Below are positions 32,593 to 43,714 of a stretch of 64,000 nt of DNA, piece after piece. This DNA is from Eublepharis macularius (Eukaryota; Chordata; Lepidosauria; Squamata; Eublepharidae), in NCBI RefSeq assembly GCF_028583425.1, contig NC_072790.1, positions 154,374,397-154,438,396 on the forward strand, read 5' to 3'. The notes beneath the pieces were generated by a model that was not told where the DNA came from, made no database searches, and saw only the letters and a list, made by a program, of their open reading frames with translations. Every line of letters begins with the position of its first letter. Position 1 is the first letter of the stretch. The translations under genes were made by a program, and so were the position numbers.

Positions 32593-32817
32593 TTAGCATT
32601 AGCTGTATATATCTTGTATATTTAAAGGTACAGAAGAACATTATAGAGTACCAGAATGGCTTCCAAGAGAAAACTTGGTTTGAAAAAAGCAGTGGATTAA
32701 AGAAGCAGACAAACTTTTTAGTAAATATGCACATGCCATGCCCAATATATCAGATACTGCCAATCTATCAGACACGGAATTAACTGCTTTTTATCCAATT
32801 ATCTTTGAATAGTTTAA

Positions 32818-32866
32818 TAACAACAACAACAACAACAGCGACAACAACAACAACAACAAACAATTT
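32818..32866. repeat. AAC trinucleotide microsatellite
   Basis: AAC units with one interruption near 32838. It is the simple tail of the SINE that starts at 32867. Confidence 0.93.
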
Positions 32867-32888
32867 ATATACTGCCTTTCAGGACAAC
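32867..32888 (-). mobile_element. SINE, left piece, interrupted by a LINE
   Basis: ATACTGCCTTTCAGGACAAC matches the 3' body of Sauria-like SINEs. It stops where the LINE begins and continues at 36384. Confidence 0.85.
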
Positions 32889-32920
32889 CGCAAAGATCTG
32901 GAAGAAGGTGTGCAGAGGAC

Positions 32921-33456
32921 ATGGGGACACACGGAAGTGGAAAAAAATGGAAGGTTGTAGTCGTTGGGGACTCTTTGCTCAGGGGTATGGAACGCCATGT
33001 CTCTAGGCCAGATCCCCTATTCCGAGAGATGTGTTGCTTGCCGGGGGCCAGAATTCAGGATATTACCGACCGGCTGCCGAAACTCATCAAGCCCGCTGAT
33101 TAAGTACCCGTTTGTGCTGATTCATGTGGGAACAAACGACGGCTACGAATACTGTCGCAAGAATTAAAGAGGATTATGAAGCTCTTGGAAGGCAGTTGAA
33201 GACATTGGGGGCTCAGGTGGTATTCTCTTCCATCCTTCCAGTCATAGGAAGAGGAACGCGCAGGGAGTGGACCATACTTGAGGTGAATCATTGGCTGAGA
33301 TGGTGGTGCCGGCAGGAGCGCTTTGGGTTCTGGGACCATGGGATAGGTTTTCTTAGAGAAAGCCTTCTAGCACATGATGGGCTTCACCTCTCAAGGGCAG
33401 GGAAGAAAACGTTTGGAATGAACCTGGAGAACTTCATCAGGAGAGCTTTAAACTGA
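32921..33456 (+). pseudogene. CR1 ORF1 esterase (SGNH-type) domain, frameshifted
   Basis: Three frame pieces carry the hallmarks of the esterase domain of CR1 ORF1 proteins: VVVGDSLLRG (catalytic Ser), LIHVGTNDG (Asn block) and HDGLHLS (Asp/His). The frame changes near 33100 and again near 33140. The N-terminal part of ORF1 is missing because the copy is 5'-truncated. Confidence 0.85.
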
Positions 33457-33503
33457 AGCAACAAGGGGAAGGGGACGAACGACAGGGTGATTTCAATGAC
33501 GAA

Positions 33504-34190
33504 GTGAAAACAGTGGGGACCCACCTGGGTAGGACAGGTCAAACGAAGGTACAAGGCTACAAGTGTCTATATACCAATGCCCAAAGTATGGGCAATAAGA
33601 AAGAAGAGCTTCAGCTTCTATTGCAAACAGAGGGCTACGATATAGTAGGAATTACTGAGACTTGGTGGGATGATTCTCATGACTGGAATGTGCTAGTGGA
33701 TGGGTATGAGTTCTTTAAGAAAAATCGGAAGGGTAGAAGAGGAGGTGGAGTAGCGTTGTATGTGAGGAGAGGGCTTGATTGTCAAGAAGTTATGGAGAAT
33801 GGGGCAGACAGCCTAGTGGAAAGCATATGGGTAGAAATAAGGGGAGGAAGGACAAAAGGGTATTATTGTTGGAGTCTGCTACAGACCACCTGACCAGTGA
33901 GAAGAAACGGATGCTGCCCTCTTTGAACAGATTGGTAGAGTATCCAGATATCAGAACCTTGTAATTATGGGTGACCTCAACTTCCCTGATGTGTACTGGG
34001 AGACAGGCTCAGCAAAGCGTCATGAATCACACAATTTCCTGACCTGCCTGGCTGATTAACTTCCTTTTTCAAAAGGTGGAGGAAGATACAAGGGGCTCGG
34101 CTATACTAGACTTGATATTAACCAACAGGGAAGAATTGGTAGATGAGGTGAAGGTGGTGGGGACCTTAGGGGGTCCTCCTTGAATTCCAG
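33504..34190 (+). pseudogene. CR1 ORF2 endonuclease domain, broken
   Basis: APE-type endonuclease motifs in order: NAQSM..KKEEL, GITETWWDDSHDW, GGGVALYVRRG, VCYRPPDQ, MGDLNFPDVYWE and AILDLILTN. They lie in different frames, separated by shifts near 33870 and 34060, and there is a stop just after RPPDQ. No functional endonuclease can be made. Confidence 0.88.
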
Positions 34191-34195
34191 TTGCT

Positions 34196-36139
34196 GTGGG
34201 GGGGGGCAAGGAAGTTCATAGCCGGACTCGTAGGTTAGATTTTCGTAAGGCCAACTTTGATGAACTCAGAGGCTTGATGAGAGTCATTCCGTGGGGGAGT
34301 GTGCTGGAAGGGAAAGGAGCAAGTGAAGAGTGGGCCCTTCTCAAACATGAGCTTTTGCAAGCTCAACCCCTCACTATCCCAGCAAGACAGAAACATGGTA
34401 AGGGCTCCAAGAAACCAATGTGGATGTACAGAGAGCTCCAGAACAAGCTAAGGAAGAAAAGGGAAATGTTCAGGAAATGGAGAGAAGGACAGACCTCTAA
34501 AGAGGAGTATATGAGGTTTACTAGGTACTGCAGATCAGCCATCAGAGAGGCCAAAGCTCAGTACGAGCTGGGTCTGGCCAGGAGAGCTCACTACAATAAG
34601 AAAATCTTCTACAGATATGTGAGAAGCAAACACAAGGTTAAAGAGGCAATTGGACCACTGTTGGGAGTAGATGGAGAAACTCTGATGCAGGACAGAGAAA
34701 AAGCAGACAGGTTTAATGACTTTTTTGCCTCTGTTTTCTCCCTGAAGAACTCAGGCACATCTAGAGATAGTAGAAAATGTGGCAGGACACCTGAGTGGCT
34801 AATTGACATTGACAGAGAGGTTGTGGAGAGGCATCTGGCTGCACTGGATGAATACAAATCCCCTGGGCCGGATGGGGTGCACCCAAGAGTGCTGAAAGAA
34901 CTTTCTAGAGAACTTGCAGAACCCCTGTCCATCATCTTCAAGGCCTCCTGGAGGACTGGGGATGTGCCACAAGATTGGAGAAGAGCAAATGTTATCCCAA
35001 TCTTTAAGATAGGGAAGAAGGATGACCCGGGAAACTACAGGCTGGTCAGTCTGACTTCTGTTGCTGGGAAGATATTAGAACAGATTTTAAAGGGATCAAT
35101 CTGTAAGCATCTGAAGGACCGCGCAGTGATCTGGGGAATTCAGCATGGTTTTGTCCCTAACAGATCTTGCCAGACCAACCTGGTTTCTTTCTTTGACCGA
35201 GTGACCAGCTTACTGGATCGGGGGAACTCTGTTGACATGATTTATCTGGATTTTAGTAAAGCTTTTGATAAGGTCCCCCATGACATTCTGATGGGCAAAC
35301 TGGAAGACTGTGGACTGGACTATAGGACAGTTTGGTGGATAGGGAACTGGTTAGAGGACTGCACTCAAAGAGTGGTGGTCAACGGCGTTTCATCAGATTG
35401 GAGGGAGGTGTCCAGTGGGGTGCCGCAGGGCTCGGTTTTGGGCCTGGTACTTTTCAATATTTTTATCAATGATCTGGATGAAAGAGTGGAAGGGCTGCTC
35501 ATTAAATTTGCTGATGATACCAAACTGGGAGGAGTAGCAAACACCCAAGAAGATAGAATTAAAATTCAACAAGACCTGAATACTCTGGAGAAGTGGGCAG
35601 CTGTAAATAGGATGCAATTCAACAAAGACAAGTGCACAGTATTACATCTGGAACACAAAAATGGGAAGCACAAATACTGGATGGGGGATACACTTCTGGG
35701 CAGTAGTATACGTGAAAGAGATCTTGGGGTAAGAGTGGACTGTAAACTAAATATGAGCAGTCAGTGTGATGCGGTGGCAAAAAAGGCCAGTTCAATCCTG
35801 GGTTGTATCAAAGGGGCCATAGCGTCGAAATCGCAGGAGGTCATAGCCCCTCTCTATACTGCCTTGGTCAGGCCACACCTGGAGTACTGTGTGCAGTTCT
35901 GGAGGCCTCACTTCAAAAAGGATGTGGACAAAATCGAGAGGGTGCAGAGGAGAGCGATGAGGATGATCAGGGGTCTGGAGACTGAGCCCTACGAGGAAAG
36001 GCTGAGGGCCTTGGGAATGTTTAGTTTGGAGAAGAGGAGGTTGAGGGGGGACATGATCGCTCTCTTTAAATATTTGAAAGGCTGTCATTTGGAGGAGGGC
36101 AAGGAGCTGTTCCAGTTGGCAGCAGAGGGTAGGACCTGA
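34196..36139 (+). CDS. CR1 ORF2 reverse transcriptase part, 647-codon open frame
   Basis: An uninterrupted frame covers the RT domain: PDGVHPRVLKEL, RRANVIPIFK, DFSKAFDKVPHD, SGVPQGSVLG, FADDTKLGG and VRPHLEYCVQFW. FADD is the polymerase active site. The frame ends at TGA (36137-36139), where the sequence GRT-stop-SKG continues in frame with ordinary CR1 C-terminal text to a natural stop near 36310. A CGA-to-TGA change by CpG decay is the likely cause. The endonuclease half is broken, so the element cannot move on its own. Confidence 0.88.
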   Translation: MGGGKEVHSRTRRLDFRKANFDELRGLMRVIPWGSVLEGKGASEEWALLKHELLQAQPLTIPARQKHGKGSKKPMWMYRELQNKLRKKREMFRKWREGQTSKEEYMRFTRYCRSAIREAKAQYELGLARRAHYNKKIFYRYVRSKHKVKEAIGPLLGVDGETLMQDREKADRFNDFFASVFSLKNSGTSRDSRKCGRTPEWLIDIDREVVERHLAALDEYKSPGPDGVHPRVLKELSRELAEPLSIIFKASWRTGDVPQDWRRANVIPIFKIGKKDDPGNYRLVSLTSVAGKILEQILKGSICKHLKDRAVIWGIQHGFVPNRSCQTNLVSFFDRVTSLLDRGNSVDMIYLDFSKAFDKVPHDILMGKLEDCGLDYRTVWWIGNWLEDCTQRVVVNGVSSDWREVSSGVPQGSVLGLVLFNIFINDLDERVEGLLIKFADDTKLGGVANTQEDRIKIQQDLNTLEKWAAVNRMQFNKDKCTVLHLEHKNGKHKYWMGDTLLGSSIRERDLGVRVDCKLNMSSQCDAVAKKASSILGCIKGAIASKSQEVIAPLYTALVRPHLEYCVQFWRPHFKKDVDKIERVQRRAMRMIRGLETEPYEERLRALGMFSLEKRRLRGDMIALFKYLKGCHLEEGKELFQLAAEGRT

Positions 36140-36383
36140 AGCAAAGGGCTTAAATTACATGCACAAAGGTACCGGCTGGATATTAGGAAAAACTTTTTCA
36201 CGGTCAGAGTATTTCAAAAGTGGAATCAGCTGCCTAAGGAAGTGGTGAGCTCCCCCTCACTGGCAGTTTTCAAGAATAGGCGGGATGAATACTTGTCAGA
36301 GATGCTTTAGGCTGATCCTACACTGGGCAGGGGGTTGGACTAGATGGTCTGTATGGCCCCTTCCAACTCTATGATTCTACGAT

Positions 36384-36593
36384 AACTTAACACCCACTCA
36401 GAGCGGTTTACAAAGTATGTTATTATTATATCCACAACAAACCATGTGACGTGGGTGGGGCTGAGAGAGCTCCAAGAAGCTGTGACTAGCCCAAGGTCAC
36501 CCAGCTGGCTTCAAGTGGAGGAGTGGGGAATCAAACCCGGTTCTCCAGATTAGAGTCCCGAACTATTAACCACTACACCAAACTGGCTCTCTA
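36384..36593 (-). mobile_element. SINE, right piece, interrupted by a LINE
   Basis: Starts AACTTAACACCCACTCAGAG, continuing the SINE at 32867-32888 without loss, and ends with the tRNA-like head TTAACCACTACACCAAACTG. Confidence 0.88.
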
Positions 36594-36846
36594 GCCTTCT
36601 TGTTCAACATTCTAACCACTATACCACTATGGCTCTCTTATTTTCTATCCTGTGTTGAGTTACTACTACAGACCTTAAGTAGACAGTCTAGACAGGCATG
36701 TTATGGGAATAATGTTCAGCCTGTCAATTATAACTTCAGAGTATTCAAAATGAAAACACGCTAGAAAACCAGTGCATCATCTACTGCACTACATCTCCAC
36801 ACCAATAGTCTATTTGGATGCATCTAAGAACCAATTATATACTCAC

Positions 36847-37033
36847 CTGAGCATCATCAAATGTATACCGCCCTGGTTCCTTCACATTCTGTGTGGTTTT
36901 GTCATAACTTTTGGAATCTAGGTTAATGGCACTCGGGGCTCCAGGTGCAAGAAATTCTTGCCAGATTTCCTGGACTCTGGTAGGAACTTCCCTCATTGGT
37001 CTTTTTTTCAGATCTTCTACTGCTAACCAGAAC
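36847..37033 (-). CDS. RGS7: RGS7 exon: core of the RGS domain
   Basis: One base plus 62 codons, from [12 protein letters not shown] to YTFDDAQ, between acceptor CTATATAG and donor GTGAGT. Contains [20 protein letters not shown], with the Asn of INLDS that contacts Galpha switch regions in this family. Differences from the remembered human sequence are conservative (RPMREVPTR for RPIKEVPSR, FDDAQ for FEDAQ). Confidence 0.98.
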
Positions 37034-37191
37034 CTATATAGGAAAATGAAGAAACCTCAGTTAGGGAGTTGGCTGCAGCAGCACTTATTCACTTGATGTA
37101 TTGTTTGAAACACGTCATGAAAAATAATTCAGGAAATTTAGAAAAGCCCTTCAGTGTCAGTCCAGAACCACATGTTCACTAGGGCGAACAA

Positions 37192-37427
37192 TTTATTTTT
37201 ATTTTCTTTTACTTCATTTATACCCCACCTTTCTCCCCAATGGAGACGCAGATGGCTTATATTATTTTCCTCTCCTCCATTTTATTCTCACAACAACCTG
37301 TGAGGTAGGTTAGGCTGAGGATGTGTGTGACTGGCTTAAGATCACCCAGCTAGCTTCCATGGCAGAGTGGGGATTTGAATCTGGGTCCTAGTCCAACCCT
37401 CTGATCACTGCACTACACGGGCTTGCA
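37192..37427 (-). mobile_element. tRNA-derived SINE (minus)
   Basis: TATACCCCACCTTTCTCCCC, ACCTGTGAGGTAGGTTAGGC, TTCCATGGCAGAGTGGGGAT and a decayed tRNA-like head. Confidence 0.85.
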
Positions 37428-40089
37428 TGTTTGCACATGAGGGGCCTCCATTCACTTTGTTGGTGAGAGCAATTCTGGATGCACATCTCTTTATTTGTTC
37501 AACTTCCATTTTATTTAACAGGGATGCCCTTGTGCATGATGGTGCACTGTGTATAAATACATATGGGAACATAAGAACAGCAAGAAATGACTAGATCGAA
37601 AGATTTGTTCTGCCTTCACTGATATTCATCAATGTACAATTGCATTTTAAGAATAATTAAATTAGTGGTAACCCGACGTAAGTATTTTTAATTCATTTTT
37701 TTCAATTTGCAGCATTGCAAAGGGGCTACTTTACATATTTATAGCATTTTAGATACCCATTATTTTAGTTTGCGATTATCATTATTTTTAGTTTGTGGTC
37801 ATGGTTAATTTACACATTGATACTTTTTAGTTGTCAGTATAGATGTGTGTACAATAAACAGAGACAAATGATGCTATATTGAAAAACTGGCTCCTTACAA
37901 ATTTCCCTGGAGTGGTAGGATGGTTTGCTTCCTTGCTTTAAACAAGCATGGATGTCTTTAAAATAAAGTTGAAGTTAAGAATAATTGGATAAAAAAGATT
38001 AGTCATAAAAATGATGCAGAAAAATATAATATATGCTGGATAAAACATTGAACATGCACATCAGAGCTATAGCCAGCCTTCCTCTACAGGTAAACAGCTA
38101 CATTTCCAGATTTCTAAGAAATGAATGGAAAACCAGTTATTTACTCATAATTAACAGTAACTTCTCTGATCCTATTGCCAAGCCCCAAAGTCCATGTGTA
38201 TTTTAGCATCTATGACTAATACTAAACCACAAAGATGGAAAATTGGGGGGGGGGGTGGAATCTTAGGTGGTACATGTTAGGAAAGGATAGGTGTGCTTTT
38301 AGAATACCACAGGATTATTTATTTGAATGGGTCAACCCAAATTACATTATAAAAAGGGAGGTGAAAAAGGAAACTGAATCCCAATTTCACCAATTGGCTA
38401 AAATGTTCAGCACTCTTGATGGATTATTACTAGCTTTCCTTTTGGTGGGCTAAACTCCTTTAATTCAGACTTTTGTAGTTATTTGTCAAGAGTGGGCTAG
38501 AAGGAAACATTGAGCCTGCAGCCTAAATTCTGATTGGTTCCAGAGAGGAACTCCCAGGTTATAGAAAAGTCCATAAACATGTGAGCCTGGATTGCAGTTC
38601 TGTCTCAACACTTTGGAAAATATGGCACAGACCCGGTTAGTTGGTATCAAGAATCTGGAAATGGAAGGACAATGTCTGCGAATCAGGGTCTGTATATTGT
38701 ACCCATCTCTAGGAAGAGGAATGTAAATACTCTTGTAAATATAGCAAAACATTTTTCATGTTCTTTTGTAGTATTCCACATAAAGTCAGCATGTCTATAA
38801 CTTGTTCCCAAGTATCTGTGCTTTCTAGGCTTTGTGTAGTTTTTATAGCCTTGTTTGGGATGATTACAGAAGGTTGCTTGGAAGAATCTCACCTTTTGCC
38901 AAACACTGCTTTGTAGAGTGAGCCAGTGCTGAAGGACAGCTCCAGGTGAGCGATACACAGAGAAATTGAGAGACGGGGAAGAAAGGAAGGAGAAGCCTCT
39001 CCCCGCACCGCCAAACCATCACTCTCATGCACATAGGCTGTTGGCTTGCAGGGGACCCAGAATCACAGATAGTGAAATAAATTATTTTACTGATACTAAG
39101 GAAGAGTCCCAGTTGGGGGAAAGGGGTTCTTTATTCTCTGAAGGGAGTTTGGAAAGTAGCTTTTTAAAAACATCAGACACCTTGGTTCTTGGCCCATTCA
39201 GAGCTCAAGATTGAGCCCCAAGTGATGGGGTACAGCAGGGCAGCCAAATGGTCTGGGGAACCAAGTTAGTTTTTCCCAGGGCAAAGCAGTGTTGTGTTCT
39301 AGATGAGGCAATACATTTACTGAATCAACCCTTCCTACATCCTTGATCTGCATGGTGTAAGAAAGAAACAGAAGATTATTTATTTTTAAAAAGCCCATGT
39401 GCACGAAGAAGTTTTGGGGTATGTAATCAACTTAGGTTACAATTGGCTTTACCAGCCTTGTGGATTCATGGGAAGGGATCAGGCTACACTCAGTGGAGCC
39501 TTCTTCTGTATCTTGTTTTCCCAAGTTGATTGGGCACCTGTGTGTGGTACCCATTTATATATCCAGATTTCCTTCCCATCCCCCCATCAAGGATTCAAGT
39601 GTGTAACTAATATGCTCAGATCTGAAGACCAGCGGTGAATAAGGAGAAAGGTAGGAAGACTACATTGAGACCTCTACCAAATTTAACCTGTGTGCTTAGC
39701 TATGCAAAGGGCACGTACAGTGTTCTTAATATTTTTAATTAATTTTAAAACTGACACCAACAATTAACATATTCTTGACATAACAATTAACATATTCATA
39801 CACAAGTAGAATTCTTGTCTAAAAGAAATGTTTGATGTTCTGCATCCACAGTAGCTTGTATGTTGGTTTCTGCCACTACATGACATTGTATGGGCACCTG
39901 TCCTTAGCTGGAGGTGATGCAAAGTAAAGAAACAGACCTCAACATATGCAGAGTGCTGCTGCATGAGTGAAGTGGGGCCAACACCTTTATAGGAGGATGT
40001 GGGGAGACAGCAGTGGAGACACAAGAAAATACACAGGTAAATTTTTCTGGTGGTGATTTTTCAATGTACCACTCTATCTTTTGGTGTTT
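37428..40089. other. RGS7 intron, nothing recognised
   Basis: AT-rich intron sequence with a short G run near 38246. No exon, RNA gene or named repeat recognised. Confidence 0.35.
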
Positions 40090-40284
40090 TCACATGAACA
40101 CCTAAAGCTGCCTTATAGTGAGTCAGATCATTGCTTTATCAAGGTCATTATTGTCTACTCTGACAGGTAGCAGCTTTCCAGGATCTCATGACAAGGTTTT
40201 TCACATCACCTACTACCTGATTATTTTAACTGCAAACTTTATGCAAACCAAGTGCTCTGCCACTGGTCCATGTCCCTGCCTAAT
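40090..40284 (-). mobile_element. tRNA-Ala-like SINE (minus), near complete
   Basis: On the minus strand: head ACCAGTGGCAGAGCACTTGG, body ATCAGGTAGTAGGTGATGTG, CAGAGTAGACAATAATGACC, and end CTCACTATAAGGCAGCTTTA. Same family as 2928-3068. Confidence 0.85.
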
Positions 40285-40520
40285 GTTCAAGAGTGGGTTT
40301 TTTGGAGGGGAAAATGCTCACAAAAAGCAAGTGTAAATTGAGGAGATCTAAAAGGACAAGCCAAGATATTGTAACTAATGGAATATATTCCACATCATTA
40401 TACAGCAATGCAGAAAGAACTATTTCATACATTTCTTAGAACAGTCTCATGAGAACTTTTTAAAAGGTGGGTTCTCCTGTATAATTACTCTCCTGTATAG
40501 ATGATAAATATCAGGTAGAA

Positions 40521-40675
40521 GAGCAAGATTTCAGTGCAGTAGCACCTCAAAGACCAACTGGATTTCTGGAGTATGAGCTTTTGACAGTCAAAGCTCTCTT
40601 TGTTAGTTGGTCTTTAAGGTGCTACTGGACCTGAATCTTGCATTTCTATTACAGACCAACATGGCTACCCAGTGT
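40521..40675. repeat. Palindromic interspersed repeat, copy 2
   Basis: Left arm GTAGCACCTCAAAGACCAAC and TATGAGCTTTTGACAGTCAA. Right arm GTTGGTCTTTAAGGTGCTAC is the inverse of the left arm. Ends with CAGACCAACATGGCTACCC, as in copies 1 and 3. Confidence 0.78.
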
Positions 40676-40962
40676 ACCCACCTGAAAATATCATACAGTG
40701 ATTCCATTATATCCATTAACAATTCCAAGGATCATCATTCCTACTACCTAAATCATCTAAATGGGAATGCAAAGCATCTCTTCCCTTTTTGCCAATTTAA
40801 TGCCTCAAATCACTTTCATAATGGGGAAAATACCATATGGACAAAGATGACTAATAGGAGGATTTGAGAATGATCTCTCGCAAAATGATTTGGCCTGATT
40901 CTCAGGAAGCCTGTGTGAGCCTCCTCTGAAAGACTGGATGAAAATCAAAATGAGAATCTTAC

Positions 40963-41088
40963 CTCAGGTTTTCTGAGCTGAATTCAGACTCCAGGAATTT
41001 AAGGAACTGTTCTCTTCCCACAGGGTCTTTCAGGGCTTCATCCATGCCGAAGCCCCACCGTTTTACCCTTTGCTGACTTGGCTCTTTA
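40963..41088 (-). CDS. RGS7: RGS7 exon: start of the RGS domain
   Basis: Encodes [20 protein letters not shown] through [11 protein letters not shown] plus the first two bases of Arg. The Asn of SSEN is a conserved Galpha contact. Acceptor TCTCTAG, donor GTAAGAT. The boundary is accurate to within one base. Confidence 0.97.
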
Positions 41089-43350
41089 CTAGAGAAGGAA
41101 GAAAGAGAAGGGGTCTCTCACAGTACTAAGACTCCAGGCTTTCTTGAGATGATTTCATTAATTACATACTTCTTAAAGTTATAATACTCATTTTCCATTA
41201 TTCATTATTATATTTCCTAGTTATTTGTTTCAGATGAGGCTGCTTCACACGTCATTTATTCCTACAGCAAGCTAATGTCTATCAAGAAAAACAAATCCCA
41301 AACCCATCATACATGACATTTGATGTGTTTATTTTGTAGCTGGGTTTATTTTTAGGAAGATGACACATGGATTATGAAGTGGCCCTGGAAGAACTCTTGA
41401 GGCTAATTCCAAGATATGTCAAATGCAGTAAACATAACACCAAGCACTACATCTTTACAAAAAGCAACTGACTTATGCTTTTCCCCCTTCAGATATATGA
41501 TAAACTAGGGTAGATAAAATGTTATCACTTTGGCAAGAAGAATATCCTCATGTGCTGCTTCTGATATGTTGCTGCAATAAAGTACTAGTCCTTTTGTATG
41601 GATCAGGACCTGGAATGCTTTCAGGATGCTTTATCAAGAAATACCTCCAGCCTATGCCATCTTCCTCATCCCATCTTTGCCTAGTTCTGGTTTTATAATA
41701 ACAACTGTACAACACTGCTGCCTGGCGTCCTCTTCTTGCTGCGATTGGCTAGGGGCTTCACTTTCCTGCCAACATGCTAGAATATTCAAAGCAAGTTGAT
41801 TTCCTCTCTATTGGGAGAGGTAAAGCCTGGAATATGATTGGACTTTGGAAAAGCCAATCTCATCCATTTCAGCGGAGTTGAAGGGAAAGGCTTTCTTTGG
41901 AAGTTCAAAGGGGCTAAATAAACATGGGGGTAGAGTAGAATCACATGTGCGTGGGAGGACACTAGTGTTATGCATTTATTTGAATATATGTATTGAAGCT
42001 ACACATATATAGCTCTCTCTGTGTATTTGGAAACCTTGGAAAATATGGTTGCCAATAGGTGTATGCACATACTAATATACACACAAGATCTTTCTATATG
42101 GTCAAGTAAATTTTTTAAAAAGTTTAAAAGGAATTAAGTATTCTGGTTGCCAAAAGAAAATCTCCCTAATGTTGATGTTGTGTATTAAAGTTTATTAATA
42201 AAGTAACCTGTAGATTTAATAACTAAAGTAATCTGATGTTAAGTTAAATTTAATTTGGGTAAACTTTCTGCAGGAATAAGTGTCTGGTCTACAGCAAATC
42301 TAATCTAAATCAAATCTAAATCAAATCCCTACTCATTTGTTAAAATTTTATTTTAACAATAAAAAGATTTTAAAAGGATATTTTTGGGGAACTATGGGTA
42401 TGAGTAGATAGCTCTTGCTGGAAACTGTTGCTGGAAACTGTCTGTTTAAACAGAAGTTGATGATTTTGTGAAAGAGTCAGTAAAATTGATCCAAGATTTA
42501 CTTAAGGGTTGAAATCCTAATATTTTTGGGTAATACAACCCAGTAATTTGACCGGATATTCAATAGATCATGCTCGTAACTGTGAATGTCCATGCAGAGA
42601 ATTTTTGCCAGGTTCCACATGTAATTGTGAATTCCATACAAAGAGTCCTTACCAAGGAGACCCACAGCAAGTTGGTGCCAATCCAAAATTAGTTGTATGA
42701 TCACTTAATTATGACATGGATTTTGTGGATTGGATCACCAGCTATGAGAGAGAAGCTATGAGAGAGAATATCTTGAAGTGGGAGCTGGACTTCAGTGTGT
42801 CAGGAGAGAAGGCCTATAGCCTCTCTCTATGCTGTTTTACAGGTTGTCCTCTAGTTCCTTTTCTAAATGGGTCTAAGGAATGCTGGTGTAAAATCTCTCA
42901 GCTGACTGCTCCAATTAAATGAAAAGTGGCCAACTCATTGTATGTTTATATTGCTTTTGGAAACTGGTGAGATAATTGTAATGAGTTAGCATTGAGGTAA
43001 GATATGTTAGAATTTATTGTGGTTTTTGTTTTGGAGACTAGTTCTCTTGGTAAAGAAACTAGTGCGGAATTTATTTTCTGGAATTTGCTTGAGGTTTTTG
43101 AGGCTTTTAGAGAATTTATCGTCTTGGGATTGAGGAATCTGTAATAAGAAGTTGTATTGAAGGAATTCATCTTGTTGCCTTAAAATCTTCATTGCTGCAT
43201 TGCTGAAATAAAATAGTTAAATAGTATTTGGATCATGTATGGATCCTTTCAAATGGCATTTTGCATCTTTTAGATGAAGGATAAAAGACCCTCCTATAAA
43301 TATAAGTTATCAGACTAGTTAACCATATACATCAAATTCATATAACATAC
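41089..43350. other. RGS7 intron, nothing recognised
   Basis: AT-rich intron sequence. No named repeat recognised. Confidence 0.35.
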
Positions 43351-43461
43351 CTTACTTCTACTTCCCAGAATGTGGTATCATCTGACAACCAGGGATTAGA
43401 TGGGTCGGGAGGCAGAAGAAATGGATCATATTCCACATACTGCTCAGTGTAAGCTAACAGA
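43351..43461 (-). CDS. RGS7: RGS7 exon: end of the GGL domain and linker
   Basis: Completes Ser, then encodes [36 protein letters not shown] and two bases of Ser. [13 protein letters not shown] is the conserved C-terminal end of GGL domains, which locks onto Gbeta5. Acceptor CCCTAG, donor GTATGTT. Remembered mammalian sequence has ELEA where this has EVEV. Confidence 0.97.
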
Positions 43462-43652
43462 CTAGGGGGGAAAATTACATTTTCATAAGATAGTTGGTAC
43501 TGCTGAGTCCTAATCTTCAAAGCATACATTTCTGTATGGTTTTATAGGTTAACACAGGTTTTGTAGATTGTTAACACAATCTAGTATTTGGCAATTAGAA
43601 TAATTGAAGCAATCAAATTTTTATTTAAAAAAAAACATGGAAACATACATAC

Positions 43653-43714
43653 CTTTCTGCAACTTTTGACATTTTTAACCGATGTCTATCTAGCTGTATT
43701 TGCCAATACTTTAT
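43653..43714 (-). CDS. RGS7: RGS7 exon: GGL helix
   Basis: 20 codons, IKYWQIQLDRHRLKMSKVAE, plus two bases. This is the helical Ggamma-like segment that pairs with Gbeta5. Acceptor TTTATAG, donor GTATGT. Phase agrees with both neighbours. Confidence 0.97.

Larger units (their letters stand above)
32889..36383 (+). mobile_element. CR1-type LINE, 5'-truncated, 3.5 kb
   Basis: Contains an ORF1 esterase remnant, ORF2 endonuclease and reverse transcriptase, and the CR1 3' end GGTCTGTATGGCCCCTTCC ... ATGATTCTACGAT. It splits a SINE between GGACAAC and AACTTAAC, with at most a 3-bp shared AAC, typical of CR1, which makes little or no duplication. A related truncated copy is at 26538-26878. Confidence 0.93.
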
